From NCBI GenBank assembly GCA_041660205.1, contig JBAZWT010000011.1, forward strand, positions 1 to 37,740: 37,740 nt of DNA, in the 5' to 3' direction. Under the pieces are notes generated by a model. The model worked only from the letters and a program-made list of their open reading frames with translations. It searched no databases and was not told the origin of the DNA. The position numbers were made by a program, and so were the translations under genes. This DNA comes from Candidatus Babeliales bacterium (lineage in GTDB: Bacteria > Babelota > Babeliae > Babelales > Chromulinivoraceae). Positions 1-6,916 of this stretch are shown one piece after another. Position 1 is the stretch's first letter. The number at the start of each line of letters is the position of its first letter.

Positions 1-448
1 AGTTATCTATCATGGTAACAATCCGAGCCACTTCTTCCCGATCCAAGACAAGGAAGATGTGAAGGCATTCCGCAAATCATACTTCAATGGCAAAGCAGAT
101 GATCGATTCTTGATCGTGAACATCAATCGCAATCAGCCTCGCAAGGACATAGCCAGAAGCCTCATGATACTCAAGGAGCTGTGGGATCGTGGCCGAAGAC
201 CATTGCTCTACCTGCACATGCAATATGAAGACTCAGGTGGCAACATCTTCACGATCGCCAATCAGCTCGGTCTCGGCAAGGAGTATGAATTCTTCCTGCC
301 AAGTCCGAAGATCTTCAATGCCAATCAGGGCATGCCGATCGATGATGTGAATCGAATATACAATGCAGCGGATCTCGTGCTGTCCACTACCCTCGGTGAA
401 GGGTGGGGATTGTCCATGACCGAAGCAATGGCCACAAAGACTCCTGTG
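1..448. repeat. Terminal overlap, left copy
   Basis: The first 448 bases match 37293-37740 except at 11 positions (127, 139, 226, 232, 233, 244, 253, 256, 301, 313, 322). The coding frame is continuous across the join, so this is best read as the overlap of a circular or terminally redundant molecule of about 37,292 bp. Ten of the eleven differences are at third codon positions and silent. The one replacement (position 233) changes Ser to Ala. That pattern indicates two real variants rather than read errors. Confidence 0.9.
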
Positions 449-826
449 GTCGCTCCAGACAATACGAGCTTCACTGAGATGGGTGCAATGAATCGTGTCA
501 AGCTGATCCCGAGCGGTGCAGATCCTAGCATGTGGATCGTGAAGGAAGGTGACAATGAGCGTGTCCGACCACTCATGGATGTGAAGGCTGCAGCAGATGC
601 AATCGAGCTGATCATGGATGGCAAAGAGAAGCCGAATGTCGAGGCTGCATTCCAGTGGGTCAGCAATCTCACCTGGTCCAATATCTGCAAGCAGTGGGTC
701 GCTGTGGTAGATGAGGCTGCAATGGCTGCAGCAAAAGAGAATTTTGAATTGTCTCAGAAGCGTGGTCCTGGTGGCGAGTTTATGAATCGAGCTCAAAGGC
801 GGAAGCTCGAGAGGAAGAAGAAGTAG
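2..826 (+). CDS. GT4-family glycosyltransferase, C-terminal part (5' end at right edge of window)
   Basis: This is the C-terminal 274 residues of a glycosyltransferase whose first 193 codons lie at 36715-37293; joined, the protein is about 467 residues. It should transfer a sugar from a nucleotide donor in the cytoplasm. The donor-binding half shows the family 4 hallmarks: an N-I-N-R-N-x-x-R-K-D segment near the start of the second Rossmann domain, and GEGWGLSMTEAMA followed by TPVVAP, which is the E-x7-E donor motif. The frame is open from base 2, so the first methionine at 59 is internal. The C-terminus is a basic tail (FMNRAQRRKLERKKK) that is not part of the catalytic fold and may bind nucleic acid, membrane or a partner. 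The stop lies two bases before the next gene. The fold assignment is firm; acceptor and sugar are unknown. Confidence 0.88.
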   Translation, partial: VIYHGNNPSHFFPIQDKEDVKAFRKSYFNGKADDRFLIVNINRNQPRKDIARSLMILKELWDRGRRPLLYLHMQYEDSGGNIFTIANQLGLGKEYEFFLPSPKIFNANQGMPIDDVNRIYNAADLVLSTTLGEGWGLSMTEAMATKTPVVAPDNTSFTEMGAMNRVKLIPSGADPSMWIVKEGDNERVRPLMDVKAAADAIELIMDGKEKPNVEAAFQWVSNLTWSNICKQWVAVVDEAAMAAAKENFELSQKRGPGGEFMNRAQRRKLERKKK

Positions 827-828
827 CA

Positions 829-1068
829 ATGGCGATCTATAGATACAAGCATGAATGGTGTGGATTCGAGCAGGATGTCTTCCTCGATGGAGTCGAGAAG
901 CAGAATGTGGTCGTGCCATGCTACAGGTGTGGTCGAGATGTATCTGCCAGAATAGTCCGAGACAAGAGTGCCACAATAGGCAGGGCCAATGATGGAACTG
1001 TCGGAGTAACAAGGCGGAATCAGGATGCAAAACAAAGATCACAAACTCGAAGAAGTGGATCTCAATGA
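829..1068 (+). CDS. Small zinc-ribbon-like protein, FmdB type
   Basis: A 79-residue protein starting MAIYRYKHEWCG, which resembles the opening of FmdB-type putative regulatory zinc ribbons (usually M-P-x-Y-x-Y-x-C-x-x-C-G). Here the first metal knuckle appears as H-x-x-C (HEWC) rather than C-x-x-C, and the second knuckle is CYRC about 20 residues later. The rest is a basic, polar tail. It starts two bases after the glycosyltransferase stop and its end overlaps the next reading frame, so it sits in the same transcript. Metal binding is inferred from the Cys/His spacing; no function can be assigned. Confidence 0.6.
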   Translation: MAIYRYKHEWCGFEQDVFLDGVEKQNVVVPCYRCGRDVSARIVRDKSATIGRANDGTVGVTRRNQDAKQRSQTRRSGSQ

Positions 1069-1342
1069 TATGTACTCAGAGATAACTCCTCTGGAAAAGG
1101 CAGTCGGCTTCCTAGTAGCAGAGGAGACCTATGACTTGCTGACCTTCAGGGAGCAGCTCATAGTCGATCTGCTGTGTGCTGGATATACTCATGCCGAGAT
1201 AGGCAATGTATTCGATGTGAGCCAGCCAAGTGTCTCCAGTAGTGTCAGGAGGCTTCGCTTCAAGCTGGCCGATGGCAAGCTGCAGATGATCCTGGAGGCT
1301 CGCCTAATGCTCAAAGAGGGCAAGCTAGGGAGTGCATTCTGA
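1025..1342 (+). CDS. Helix-turn-helix protein, sigma-70 region 4-like
   Basis: A 105-residue protein with a C-terminal helix-turn-helix of sigma region 4 or LuxR type. LTFREQLIVDLLCAGYTHAEIG is the first part of the motif and VSQPSVSSSVRRLRFKL is the recognition helix. There is no region 2, so it is not a complete sigma factor. It may act as a transcription regulator or a terminase-associated DNA-binding protein. The chosen start overlaps the preceding gene by 44 nt; an in-frame ATG at 1070 would remove the overlap and keep the whole helix-turn-helix. Its position before the packaging genes, together with the -35-less promoters of the virion genes, makes a role in late transcription worth considering, but that is inference. 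Confidence 0.65.
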   Translation: MQNKDHKLEEVDLNDMYSEITPLEKAVGFLVAEETYDLLTFREQLIVDLLCAGYTHAEIGNVFDVSQPSVSSSVRRLRFKLADGKLQMILEARLMLKEGKLGSAF

Positions 1343-1518
1343 TGGAAGCATGGCTTGCAAGACTCAATGAGAAGATGGCTCTGAAGTCAGGCATTTTTGT
1401 CTGCAGGCGGATCATCGCCATATCTGCTCACCTCCACCATATCGAGATGATGCAGATGCATGACCTCGCTCAGACACTCCTGCCGAAGCTAGAGCAGGAG
1501 CTGGAGGATCTCAGGTGA
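1342..1518 (+). CDS. Small protein of unknown function
   Basis: A 58-residue reading frame beginning MEAWLARLNEKMA and ending ELEDLR. It starts inside the TGA stop of the preceding gene (TGATG arrangement) and its own TGA overlaps the GTG start of the next gene. That coupling pattern is used throughout this genome and supports it as a real gene. The protein is largely helical by composition, with His/Met-rich middle residues (HLHHIEMMQMHD). I do not recognise a family. Confidence 0.55.
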   Translation: MEAWLARLNEKMALKSGIFVCRRIIAISAHLHHIEMMQMHDLAQTLLPKLEQELEDLR

Positions 1519-1736
1519 ACTTCGGCCACTGTGCATTCAAAGGCTGCAAGAAGTGGTCTGGCACATGTCTCAGTCGCAATGGCGAGACACTGCTGCTCTG
1601 CAGAGAGCACTGGCAACATCTCACAGATCTTCACACAGAGGATATAATTGAATCAGCATTCAGCATGGTCGGAGCTGAGTCGCAAAATAAGGAGGGAGAG
1701 AATCATGTACAAGTACACAGTCCAAGCATTCAATGA
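1515..1736 (+). CDS. Small Cys/His-rich protein, probable zinc binder
   Basis: A 73-residue protein with a GTG start overlapping the stop of the previous gene (GTGA). Its N-terminal half carries four regularly spaced cysteines and a histidine: C-x4-C, then C at about 18, then C-x-x-H (CREH). This pattern is typical of small phage zinc-binding proteins. The last third overlaps the next gene's start and is probably unstructured. No function can be assigned. Confidence 0.5.
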   Translation: MNFGHCAFKGCKKWSGTCLSRNGETLLLCREHWQHLTDLHTEDIIESAFSMVGAESQNKEGENHVQVHSPSIQ

Positions 1737-1899
1737 GAGTGACCTCGGCAAGCTGGCTGTCATCAATATCGTGGTGACTGCAGCAACTGAAGAGGAGGCT
1801 CTGGAGAAGGCTGCAAAGATCAAGGAGCGGTCAAGCTATTCCATCATCGGAATCGAGCTCCTCGAAGGTGACAGCAGGCCACAAATTAAGAAGGGGTAG
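1705..1899 (+). CDS. Small protein of unknown function
   Basis: A 64-residue protein beginning MYKYTVQAFNESDLG. I chose the ATG at 1705 because a GGAGGGAG ribosome-binding site lies a few bases upstream; the in-frame ATG at 1648 has no such site. The sequence reads as a small alpha/beta domain (strand, strand, then an AATEEEALEKAAKIKE helix, then a strand), similar in outline to many small phage proteins with an ACT- or DUF-like fold. No motif identifies a function. Confidence 0.55.
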   Translation: MYKYTVQAFNESDLGKLAVINIVVTAATEEEALEKAAKIKERSSYSIIGIELLEGDSRPQIKKG

Positions 1900-1901
1900 A
1901 G

Positions 1902-2525
1902 ATGTCAAGGAAGCCACAGACAGCAACTGATGGCATCTCCAAGAATCCCGAGCATGCCATAACAGCCATAGTGCCATATACGGACTGGGCTGCTCTTGAG
2001 CGTGGCTTCATTCTGAATACTACACACACAAAAGTGCAGACCTGGCTCAATGAAGTACTCGGCTGGCCACCTAAAAAGATCCGCTCTGGCCACACCATGA
2101 CGAAGGTGGCTGGATGGGGTAAGAAGCGAGAAGCATTCCAGGAGCAAATCACACAGGCCAAGATCGAAGAAGCTCTGCATCTCGAGCGGAAGAATGTGCC
2201 GACACTCCGACTGGCAAAGGCTCAGCTCATAGCCAACATTGTCAAGGATGTCGGTAGATGGGATCGCTTGAATATGATGGACAAGAAGCTGTGCTATGAG
2301 ATCCTGAAGGTCGAGCTCCGAGAGCCGACCAATGTCAAGGACCTGCCACCTGCAGGAGCAAAAGATCCAGTGGAAGCATTGCTAGAAGAATTCGGCCTGA
2401 TGGCAGATGGGGAGATTATAATCGATGACGAGCCAAGCACAGACAGCCTCGCTCTCAGCACAGCAGATAGCACAGAAGCTGCAGGTGCTGACAGCCAGAC
2501 ACCTGTGGAAGTACCACAAGACTAG
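1902..2525 (+). CDS. Probable terminase small subunit
   Basis: A 207-residue protein directly upstream of, and overlapping, the large terminase. By position and composition it is the small subunit that recognises the packaging site and hands DNA to the large subunit. The first 110 residues are basic and helix-rich (WLNEVLGWPPKKIRSGHTMTKVAGWGKKREAF), compatible with DNA binding. Residues 120-160 (LIANIVKDVGRWDRLNMMDKKLCYEILKVELR) could oligomerise. The last 40 residues are acidic and low in complexity. Assignment rests mainly on context; terminase small subunits are poorly conserved. Confidence 0.6.
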   Translation: MSRKPQTATDGISKNPEHAITAIVPYTDWAALERGFILNTTHTKVQTWLNEVLGWPPKKIRSGHTMTKVAGWGKKREAFQEQITQAKIEEALHLERKNVPTLRLAKAQLIANIVKDVGRWDRLNMMDKKLCYEILKVELREPTNVKDLPPAGAKDPVEALLEEFGLMADGEIIIDDEPSTDSLALSTADSTEAAGADSQTPVEVPQD

Positions 2526-4164
2526 ATTCTACCGCTACCAGTGGCGGATCTGGCGAATGATCCTGATCCCTCTGGTCCAGAATCTTCTGGTGCTCACAGG
2601 TCGGAAGGTCACTGAAGAGGACATCGATGCCCTCGAATCAGTGATGCTCAACTTCGAGTACACCAGGCAATCAGGCAAGACTACATCTCTGGTCCATACA
2701 GTCGAGTCGATCATGCTATTCGTGACCAAGCTCTTCGACTTGCCGATTGAGATCGGCATCTTCGCTCCACAGAAGGAGCAGGCGAATACCGACTTCAAGC
2801 GATTGAAGAATGCTCTGTCCAAGTCCAGGCAGGATCTGATGATCATCGATCATGATGCCAATCGCAAGGCCAAAGAAGAGAGCAACTCCAAGACCATCAC
2901 GCTCGGCAATGGATCGAGCTGCTACATATTCCCTGTGACCTCCACAAGCAAGCCTGAGTCCAAGACTCTCCACCTCATCATTATCGAAGAGGCTCAAGAC
3001 ATCGATGACAAGATCGTGAATGAAGACATCCTGCCGATGGGTGCATCGACCAATGCTGTGATCGTGAAGGTCGGTACTGCTGGCTCAATGAAGTGTGACT
3101 TCTATCGAGATATCCAGAAGGGCCGAGCCTATGTGATGACATACCCTGAGATCGCTGCAGACAGGCGGAGGATGTACGACAAGACAGGTGATGCTCGCCA
3201 CCTAGTCTATGAGCGAACTGTGAAGAGCCTGATCGGCCAGCGTGGCCTGATGAGTCCTGAGATCCAGAAGCCATACTACAATGTCTGGCAGCTCGCAGGT
3301 GGCATGTACATCGACACTCATCAGCTCATTGCTGGTCGCATCGATAAGCCATTCGAGAATCCTGCAGGCGATCCTGTCTTCCTGGAATATCGGACCTGGT
3401 ACAAAGCAGCAGTCCGAAGAGATCTCCTGGAGTGTGATCAATGGGCTGCAGATCATAAGCTCGAGCCTGAGCAGTATGAGCTCTATCGTGCATGGCTGGA
3501 GCAGGACCACTACTTCGGACTCGACACAGCGAAGAGCACTGACCAGACTATCCTCAAGATCGGCCGAATGATTCAAGGCAAGCTGACCATCGTGAGATCA
3601 GTCTCTGGTGGTCGTGGCACAAACTACGAGGATCAATTCGATACCCTCAAGGATGAGCTCAGCTACTTCAAGATCGGTGCTGGCTCGATCGACTCCACTG
3701 GACAGGGTGACTTCATGCCAGACAAATTCGAGAGGCACACAGGCTACAGGATCTTCAGGATGAAATTCTCTCGCATGACCAAAGACATCATGTACAAGGC
3801 TCTCTACCAGAAGCAGATCAATGGCAACCTGATGTACTACTGGCAAGATCCGATCAAGCATGGTGTGAAGATGATCGCTCCTGGCACACCGCTCACAGTC
3901 GAGCAGCAGACTGCCATTGCCTCGGAAGAATTCGAGGATGAATTCATTGACCTAGAGAAGCGATATGTGGGAGAGTACATGGTGGTCCACCATCCCGATC
4001 AAGAAGATGCTCATGATGACCATCCAGATAGCACAGCTCTTATGAATTTTGCATATGACAGTTACAATAATAGTAGTGGGATAAAACAATTTTATGCCGA
4101 TAAAGTAGAATCTGAGAGGGCTGCAGCAGCAGCCATAGCAGAAGCTAATAGAGGAGCACAATAG
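2425..4164 (+). CDS. terL: Terminase large subunit (packaging ATPase and nuclease)
   Basis: A 579-residue protein that pumps DNA into the procapsid and cuts it. The ATPase half has a Walker A of the terminase type (RQSGKTT, residues 81-87) and a Walker B, LIIIEEAQD, near 184-192. The nuclease half has conserved acidic residues in YFGLDTAKST (Asp 367), SIDSTGQGD (Asp 423) and a C-terminal DDHPDS. The length is somewhat above average for the family. The start at 2425 gives a 101-nt overlap with the small subunit; a GGGGAG element lies about 10 nt upstream, and a later start would lose the N-terminal HLWKYHKTRFYRYQW segment typical of these proteins. It is followed two bases later by the portal gene. 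Confidence 0.93.
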   Translation: MTSQAQTASLSAQQIAQKLQVLTARHLWKYHKTRFYRYQWRIWRMILIPLVQNLLVLTGRKVTEEDIDALESVMLNFEYTRQSGKTTSLVHTVESIMLFVTKLFDLPIEIGIFAPQKEQANTDFKRLKNALSKSRQDLMIIDHDANRKAKEESNSKTITLGNGSSCYIFPVTSTSKPESKTLHLIIIEEAQDIDDKIVNEDILPMGASTNAVIVKVGTAGSMKCDFYRDIQKGRAYVMTYPEIAADRRRMYDKTGDARHLVYERTVKSLIGQRGLMSPEIQKPYYNVWQLAGGMYIDTHQLIAGRIDKPFENPAGDPVFLEYRTWYKAAVRRDLLECDQWAADHKLEPEQYELYRAWLEQDHYFGLDTAKSTDQTILKIGRMIQGKLTIVRSVSGGRGTNYEDQFDTLKDELSYFKIGAGSIDSTGQGDFMPDKFERHTGYRIFRMKFSRMTKDIMYKALYQKQINGNLMYYWQDPIKHGVKMIAPGTPLTVEQQTAIASEEFEDEFIDLEKRYVGEYMVVHHPDQEDAHDDHPDSTALMNFAYDSYNNSSGIKQFYADKVESERAAAAAIAEANRGAQ

Positions 4165-4165
4165 A

Positions 4166-5884
4166 ATGGGATTCGCAAAAGATGCATACACCCGAATAGT
4201 ACTGAAGCCACTGGCTGACTATCTCGGAGATCTTGCAAAAGCAGATGGCAAGGCCAGCTCATCAGGCATGCAAGCGGTACTTCGTGACCGACTGCCATTC
4301 AGCAATCCATATCCAACTGGCCGAACAAAGCCAGGCTCTACCAATGGGATCGACTTCGCAACACTCCGCAGATTCTCTGTGCAGTATGATGTGGCCCGAG
4401 CAGCAATCAATCGCAGGAAGCGACAGCTCAATGCTCTCGACTGGGATATTGTCAATGCTGAGAAGGATGATCAGACTGATAACTCAGCCACAATCAAGCA
4501 GGTCAAGAAGGACTTCAAATCAATCGGTGGATATCGTGTCCGCTTCCGAGAGTTTATCGATACACTAGTCGATGATCTTTTGACACTGGATGCGATGGTC
4601 CTGTACAAGCGACCGACTGTCGATGGCAGCCTCTACTCTCTCGAGCCTGTCGATGCAGCCACCATTGTGCTCGAGCTTGATGACTCGGGCTCTACTCCTA
4701 TGCCTCCTGATGTAGCATACCGACAGATCATTCATGGCAAGCAAGTCGCTGAATTCACAGCCGATGAGATGTACTACGAGATGATGAATTCTCGGACCTA
4801 CACACCATATGGCCTCGCTCCGCTTGAGAGCCTGGTGCTCGGTGTCTCCGCTGCCCTGAAGTCTGATATCTACAATGTCCACCTGCTCACTGAAGGCAAC
4901 ATTCCAGAGGGCTTCTTCGGTGTGCCTGAAGCATGGACACCAGACCAGATCAAAGAATTCCAGGCACTGTGGGATGCAGCATTGTCTGGCGATACTCGTG
5001 CCATGAGCAAGATGAAATTCGTGCCATCTGGCAAGGGTGCTACTGGCTACACTCCAGCAGTCAAGCCTGAAGACATGCGATACAAAGAGCTGCAGGAATG
5101 GCTGATGCAGAAGACCTGCATGCTATTCGAGATCCAGCCACAGGAGCTCGGCTTCACTGACTCTGTGAACAAGAGCACAGGTGAGGTACAGCAAGACATC
5201 GGTATCAATACTGGCCTCCGACCACTAGCAGAATTCTTCCAGGAGATCTTCACCGATGTGATCCAGGTAGACATGGGCTTCGAGAATCTCGCCTTCAAAT
5301 ACACTGGCCTTGACCAGACTGATGAGCGTGGTACTGCAGAGACCAATGAGATCCTGATCCGCTCTGGCCAGCGTACTGTGGATGAGGTCCGACAAGAGCA
5401 AGGTCAGAAGCCTCTCGGTGTGGACAAACCATTCGTACTCGGCAATCCGACATTCATCGATGCAGAGTCACAGAAGACTCGAGCAGATGCTGCAGCAGCT
5501 CTCACAAGTCTGGCTGCAGGTGGTGGCGAAGATGACAAGCCAGATCCAAAAGATCCAGAAGAAGACCGCAAAGATCCTGAGAATGGTGATGTGCCTGCAG
5601 AGCAGAAGGAGAAGTCGGCCGAGCAGAATCACATCCAGCTAGTCACTGAGCTTCGAGCATTCCGCAAGTATGCTGTCAATCGCAAGAAGGATGGCAAGGC
5701 TCTCAGAGCATTCAAGTCTGATGTGCTGCCTCAAAATGTAGTGGATGAGATGAATACCAAGCTCAGCAAAGCTGCAGATGCTGAGGCGGTCCGAGCAATC
5801 TTCAAAGACTACATGGCAGATTATCAGGTGCAATTCCTTGCCGAAGTCACCAACCTTCGGAAGAGCCTGAGCCGAGTGGTATGA
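4166..5884 (+). CDS. Portal protein, HK97/SPP1-like
   Basis: A 572-residue protein placed between terminase and the head morphogenesis gene, as portals usually are. It forms the ring through which DNA enters and leaves the head. Recognisable portal features include VARAAINRRKRQLNALDWDI near residue 75, a polar core, YTPYGLAPLESLV near 215, GNIPEGFFGVPEAWT near 245, and the C-terminal clip and crown region (DIGINTGLRPLAEFFQEIF). After residue 430 there is an acidic, low-complexity linker (GGGEDDKPDPKDPEEDRKDPE) and a basic helical tail, a long extension compared with most portals. GAGGAG precedes the start. Confidence 0.88.
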   Translation: MGFAKDAYTRIVLKPLADYLGDLAKADGKASSSGMQAVLRDRLPFSNPYPTGRTKPGSTNGIDFATLRRFSVQYDVARAAINRRKRQLNALDWDIVNAEKDDQTDNSATIKQVKKDFKSIGGYRVRFREFIDTLVDDLLTLDAMVLYKRPTVDGSLYSLEPVDAATIVLELDDSGSTPMPPDVAYRQIIHGKQVAEFTADEMYYEMMNSRTYTPYGLAPLESLVLGVSAALKSDIYNVHLLTEGNIPEGFFGVPEAWTPDQIKEFQALWDAALSGDTRAMSKMKFVPSGKGATGYTPAVKPEDMRYKELQEWLMQKTCMLFEIQPQELGFTDSVNKSTGEVQQDIGINTGLRPLAEFFQEIFTDVIQVDMGFENLAFKYTGLDQTDERGTAETNEILIRSGQRTVDEVRQEQGQKPLGVDKPFVLGNPTFIDAESQKTRADAAAALTSLAAGGGEDDKPDPKDPEEDRKDPENGDVPAEQKEKSAEQNHIQLVTELRAFRKYAVNRKKDGKALRAFKSDVLPQNVVDEMNTKLSKAADAEAVRAIFKDYMADYQVQFLAEVTNLRKSLSRVV

Positions 5885-6720
5885 ATAAGCTGCAGCGACT
5901 CACTGCAGCAGTCGATCGATTCCTAAACAAAGCCAGCAAAAAGAATGAGCCTCTCGAAGCATTCCGAGAGACCGATGACTACAAGGACTTCGAGCGATCG
6001 ATGGCCGATGGCATCCTGGATCAAGTCACTGACATGTCCAAGAAGCTGCCAGGCTGGATGATGGATGAAGACTGGGATGAGAAGCGTGTCACCAAATGGG
6101 TCGAGGACAATCAGAAGTCGATCTCCAAGTATGTGAAGCAGAAGGATGTCTATGCTGTATTGATCCAGGCATTCACCTATTCAGTCGAGAGCTTCTACCA
6201 GAGGCAGGGCATCAAGCTGAAGAAGGCTGCAGATCCATTCGTGACATTCGAGCTGACCAATAGCTACTACCTGGATGCTCTGCAGGACCAGGCAAATTAT
6301 CTGCTCAACAAGTCCAGCATCGATGAGACTACTCGCAATCGCATGATCAATCTGATCCGAGATACTCGGTCCAGCATGATGACAATCGATGAGGTGGCTG
6401 AAGCAATCGTGTCTGAATTCGAAGGGATATCTGATACTCGTGCATTCAGCATCGCCAACACTGAAGCCAATCAAGCCATGAGCTCAGCACAGCAAGCCTT
6501 CCTGGTGGAGAATGGTGTGCCGACAAAGGTATGGGTGGCAGCAGGTGGCAACACTTGTGCTATCTGCCAGGGCAATGCTGATCAAGGTCCGATACCAGTC
6601 AAGGACTCATTCGAGTCTGGCGATGATACCCCTCCTGGACATCCAGGATGTGAGTGCTATGAGGATGCAGGTGAAGAGATCGATCTCGACTCCATCGATG
6701 TCCTGTGGGATGGCTCATGA
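5881..6720 (+). CDS. Mu gpF-like minor head protein
   Basis: A 279-residue protein beginning in an ATGA overlap with the portal stop. The C-terminal third matches the phage head morphogenesis (Mu F) family: residues RAFSIANTEANQAMSSAQQ lead to WVAAGGNTCAICQGNADQG and then TPPGHPGCECYED. The paired cysteines and the P-x-H-P-x-C-x-C element probably bind metal. Such proteins are carried inside or at the vertex of the procapsid and are usually encoded beside the portal, as here. The N-terminal 150 residues are helical and charged. Confidence 0.82.
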   Translation: MNKLQRLTAAVDRFLNKASKKNEPLEAFRETDDYKDFERSMADGILDQVTDMSKKLPGWMMDEDWDEKRVTKWVEDNQKSISKYVKQKDVYAVLIQAFTYSVESFYQRQGIKLKKAADPFVTFELTNSYYLDALQDQANYLLNKSSIDETTRNRMINLIRDTRSSMMTIDEVAEAIVSEFEGISDTRAFSIANTEANQAMSSAQQAFLVENGVPTKVWVAAGGNTCAICQGNADQGPIPVKDSFESGDDTPPGHPGCECYEDAGEEIDLDSIDVLWDGS

Positions 6721-6721
6721 C

Positions 6722-6916
6722 ATGGAGCAGGCGGATCTTGAGTCGGTAGTGGATGCTCTCTTCGAGCGGACCGATGCTCGCATTCATGCCATCATGCATG
6801 AGATCTGCAAGAGGCTTGTGATTATCGACAATGATTCCATCAGTTATAATTCAAATAGAGGTACAACAAATGAAGAAGCCACTACACATCACGATCCCGA
6901 TCACCAAAGTCGATGA
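6722..6916 (+). CDS. Possible small protein between head genes
   Basis: A 64-residue frame (MEQADLESVVDALFERTDAR...) that starts just after the Mu F-like gene and ends 47 nt inside the protease gene. The first 40 residues look like a plausible helical protein. The last part runs through the promoter and ribosome-binding site of the next gene and is polar. There is no strong ribosome-binding site. It fills what would otherwise be a 150-nt gap in a very compact genome, so I report it, with doubt. Confidence 0.35.
   Translation: MEQADLESVVDALFERTDARIHAIMHEICKRLVIIDNDSISYNSNRGTTNEEATTHHDPDHQSR
6845..6861 (+). promoter_or_regulatory. Virion-class promoter motif TATAAT-N3-AATAGAGG
   Basis: TATAAT at 6845-6850, three free bases, then AATAGAGG, 9 nt before the start of the protease gene. 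No -35 hexamer is found at the expected distance. Predicted transcription would begin around the AATAGAGG element, which also supplies the ribosome-binding site. This is one of a family of near-identical elements in this genome. Confidence 0.65.

Noticed and set aside
1..448. Reading the end repeat as two separate glycosyltransferase genes
   Set aside because: The left copy has no 5' end and the right copy no 3' end, their frames join exactly, and gene order across the join (sugar genes to terminase) makes sense. It cannot be excluded without reads.
233..1042. Long minus-strand reading frame (269 codons) opposite the glycosyltransferase
   Set aside because: It lies opposite genes with clear protein motifs and biased codons, has no ribosome-binding site, and its translation is rich in His, Cys, Leu and Ile with no domain. 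It is a shadow of the + strand.
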